The notes under the pieces: generated by a model
Told to the model about the DNA's origin: nothing
Databases searched by the model: none
What the model saw: only the letters and a program-made list of their open reading frames with translations
Made by a program: the position numbers and the translations under genes
Origin: Boswellia sacra
Lineage: Eukaryota > Streptophyta > Magnoliopsida > Sapindales > Burseraceae
Length of the DNA stretch: 64,000 bases
Assembly: GCA_013180625.2 (NCBI GenBank)
Contig: SNVD02008011.1
Coordinates: 1 to 64,000 of the forward strand
Direction: 5' to 3'
Part shown: piece after piece, positions 62,548-64,000 of the stretch
How the letters are laid out: each line of letters begins with the position of its first letter
How positions within the stretch are numbered: the stretch's first letter is position 1

Positions 62548-62949
62548 TGATGAGCTCATGCATGACATGCATGAGTTCTAGAATTCTGATGAGCTCATGC
62601 ATGACATGCATGGCTTCTAGAATCCCTCCCATGTGAATGAATTGATAGTCAAATTAGTTAGGCACCTCCCATATTGAAAGTCAAAGGTAGGTGGCCAAAT
62701 TTGTTTGAAATTGTATACAGAATTTTTCCTATAAATATGGGACGAATTCTGCCTTGATTATGTACCAGAGTGACTCCAGAGAGAGTTAGGATTCCAGAAC
62801 CAGAGAGTTCTGAGAGTGTGAGAGAGCCAGGAGAGCTCCAGGATTAGTTTAAGGGAGTTTTTGTGTAATTCTTGTATATTAATTTTCTCTGTTAATACAA
62901 GTCATTTTTCTTCCAAATTCTGTTATGAGTTTGCATTGCATCCCCAACA
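62548..62949 (+). repeat. 5' LTR of copia element C
   Basis: It runs from TGATGAGCTCATGCATGACA to TGCATCCCCAACA, TG...CA, 402 bp. A 39-bp tandem pair (TGATGAGCTCATGCATGACA, at 62548 and 62587) opens it. CCTATAAATATGG near 62730 is a good TATA box. The 3' LTR lies outside. Confidence 0.75.
62729..62741 (+). promoter_or_regulatory. TATA box of copia LTR C
   Basis: CCTATAAATATGG matches the plant TATA consensus and lies at the proper place inside the LTR. Confidence 0.65.
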
Positions 62950-62951
62950 TA

Positions 62952-62963
62952 TGGTATCAGAGC
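62952..62963 (+). promoter_or_regulatory. Primer-binding site (initiator tRNA-Met) of copia C
   Basis: TGGTATCAGAGC lies two bases after the LTR end and is the standard plant copia primer site. Confidence 0.95.
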
Positions 62964-63158
62964 CTCGTTGAGCTCCTGGAACGTTAGAACAGAGAGAAAA
63001 AATTCAGAGAAAATTCGTCCCCTATTTCTGAAAAATTTTGATTTTTCGGAAAGTGTTCGAATTCCGAATTTGAAGTGTCCAGTGTGTTCGTGACGTCGTG
63101 CTGATCATTCTACAATTTTTTGGCGATCGATCCGACGTCCAGAGAAGCCGCAAGCGCC

Positions 63159-63237
63159 GCACGCTCCACCAGCCTGCACCGCGAGTGGGCTTCACTCGCA
63201 CGCTCCACCAGCCTGCACTGCGAGTGGGCTTCACTCG
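63159..63237 (+). repeat. 39-bp tandem duplication in the copia leader
   Basis: GCACGCTCCACCAGCCTGCA followed by CCGCGAGTGGGCTTCACTC occurs twice with one mismatch (ACCGCGAG / ACTGCGAG). Confidence 0.93.
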
Positions 63238-63277
63238 CCTCACGCGCTGCACGCGCGTCTCAAGGAAGAAGACAACA

Positions 63278-63391
63278 CACGTCAGCGCCACGTCATCACA
63301 CTTTTTTGCCACGTCAGCCTTGCCACGTCTTCAACACCACGTCAGCAAGTCCACGTCATCAGCCACGTGTCGCCACGTCAGAGCCACGTCA
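63278..63391 (+). promoter_or_regulatory. Array of CACGTCA (ACGT-core) motifs in the copia leader
   Basis: Eight CACGTC words, seven of them CACGTCA, and one CACGTG occur in 114 bases, mostly as GCCACGTCA. GCCACGTCA/TGACGTGGC is the classic high-affinity site for plant bZIP factors. The array lies between primer site and gag, i.e. in the transcribed leader. Regulatory action is inference. Confidence 0.6.
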
Positions 63392-63757
63392 TCACAGTGG
63401 ACCCCATCTGCCACATCAGCAAATCATTGAAAAATTTCATTTTGGCCCCTGTATTTTTAGGTAATTCTTTTGACCCCCTGAGTTTATGAATTTACATTTC
63501 AGTCCTTAGAAAATTTCAGTTTGGCCCCTGTGGTTCTGGTTAATGTCATTGTGCCCCCTTAAATTTTTCAAATTTCAGTTTAGCCCTTAAGAAATTTCAG
63601 TTTAGTCCTTAGAATTTCCAAGCTTAGTATTTATTGTATAAAAGAATTTTTGAGCCCCGGAAGAGGCTATTTCACCATTTTTTACCATTCCAGACGTAAC
63701 GGTGGGCTCAGATTTTTTGAAATTCAATTCCTATTTTAGTGAATTAATTATTCTAAA

Positions 63758-64000
63758 ATGGAAGAATCATCTGGAGCCATGATTAAATTGACTGCTACCA
63801 ATTACACACTATGGAGACCTAGGATGGACGATCTTCTTAGTTGTAAGGATCTATATGATCCTATAGAATTTCAAGGGCAGAGACCTGAGACAGAAAAAGA
63901 GGCAGAGTGGAAGAAAATTAACAAAAAATGCATCGGTCAGATCAGGCAATGGATCGACCACAGTGTCTTCCACCATGTAGCCAAGGAAACAGATGCATAT
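63758..64000 (+). CDS. Copia gag, N-terminal part (runs off the window)
   Basis: Gag is the capsid-like protein that packages element RNA. The start is MEESSGAMIKLTATNYTLWR, and PRMDDLLSCKDLYDPIEF continues with the LTATNYTLWRPRM pattern usual at the start of copia gag polyproteins. All 81 codons to the window edge are open. The start was chosen as the first ATG after the long leader and matches the family's N-terminus. Confidence 0.88.
   Translation, partial: MEESSGAMIKLTATNYTLWRPRMDDLLSCKDLYDPIEFQGQRPETEKEAEWKKINKKCIGQIRQWIDHSVFHHVAKETDAY

Larger units (their letters stand above)
62548..64000 (+). mobile_element. Ty1-copia retrotransposon, 5' part, relatively intact
   Basis: LTR, primer site, a GC-rich leader of about 0.8 kb and an open gag follow in proper order. 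The element continues beyond the window. Its open gag and clean primer site make it the best preserved retroelement here. It inserted in CXE C after that gene existed, and possibly after its first frameshifts. Confidence 0.88.

Overview
The window is nuclear DNA of a flowering plant, most likely a eudicot. It holds spliced gene fragments with GT..AG introns, plant-type LTR retrotransposons (Athila/Tat Ty3-gypsy, Ty1-copia), CACTA, hAT, Mutator and PIF/Harbinger elements, and relics of plant host genes (LOG, FBL17, NUP155, a TANMEI/DSE1-like WD40 gene, carboxylesterase CXE). I see no intact ordinary host gene, no rRNA or tRNA gene and no CRISPR array. It is a gene-poor, nested-transposon region.

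1-6878 is the 3' part of an Athila/Tat-type Ty3-gypsy element: a broken pol/integrase end, a long post-pol region and a 1.4 kb 3' LTR. The post-pol region carries a broken basic zinc-finger accessory gene, a 67-bp tandem repeat with G-boxes, and an intact, intronless 216-codon LOG-type (cytokinin-activating) ORF. This gene-carrying element is the most unusual feature of the window. 6879-10376 holds exon fragments of FBL17 and NUP155 and ends in a CACTA terminus, so it is probably a gene-capturing (Pack-) CACTA into which the Athila element inserted. 10377-11450 has unrecognised coding remnants. 11459-14780 is a degenerate Ty1-copia element on the minus strand with a 59-bp perfect hairpin in gag. 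14781-19388 is AT-rich and contains a Ulp1-like protease fragment and another CACTA end.

19542-26058 is a complete but dead MULE (9-bp target duplication, mudrA-like transposase on minus) with an internal 1.25-kb tandem duplication. 26754-40633 is a large Tat/Ogre-type LTR element with a gag remnant, no pol and many tandem repeats. Its 5' LTR is split by a 3353-bp Pack-CACTA (27671-31023) that captured four exons of a TANMEI/DSE1-like gene. The 3' LTR is the uninterrupted reference.

40800-62550 is an old duplicated carboxylesterase block. Pseudogene A (minus) and pseudogene C (plus) are separated by two diverged copies of the same spacer. These copies act as empty-site controls for an unusual number of insertions: a hAT inside the CXE gene, a PIF/Harbinger element with an almost pure A/T core, small inverted-repeat elements, two further hATs (one carrying a copia element), and a solo Tat LTR that itself contains a 316-bp TRIM. 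62548-64000 is the 5' end of a better preserved copia element inserted in CXE C. Its leader carries an array of CACGTCA motifs ahead of an open gag.

Almost all genes here belong to transposons and do not form a host pathway. The one open reading frame that stands out against decayed neighbours is the LOG ORF.
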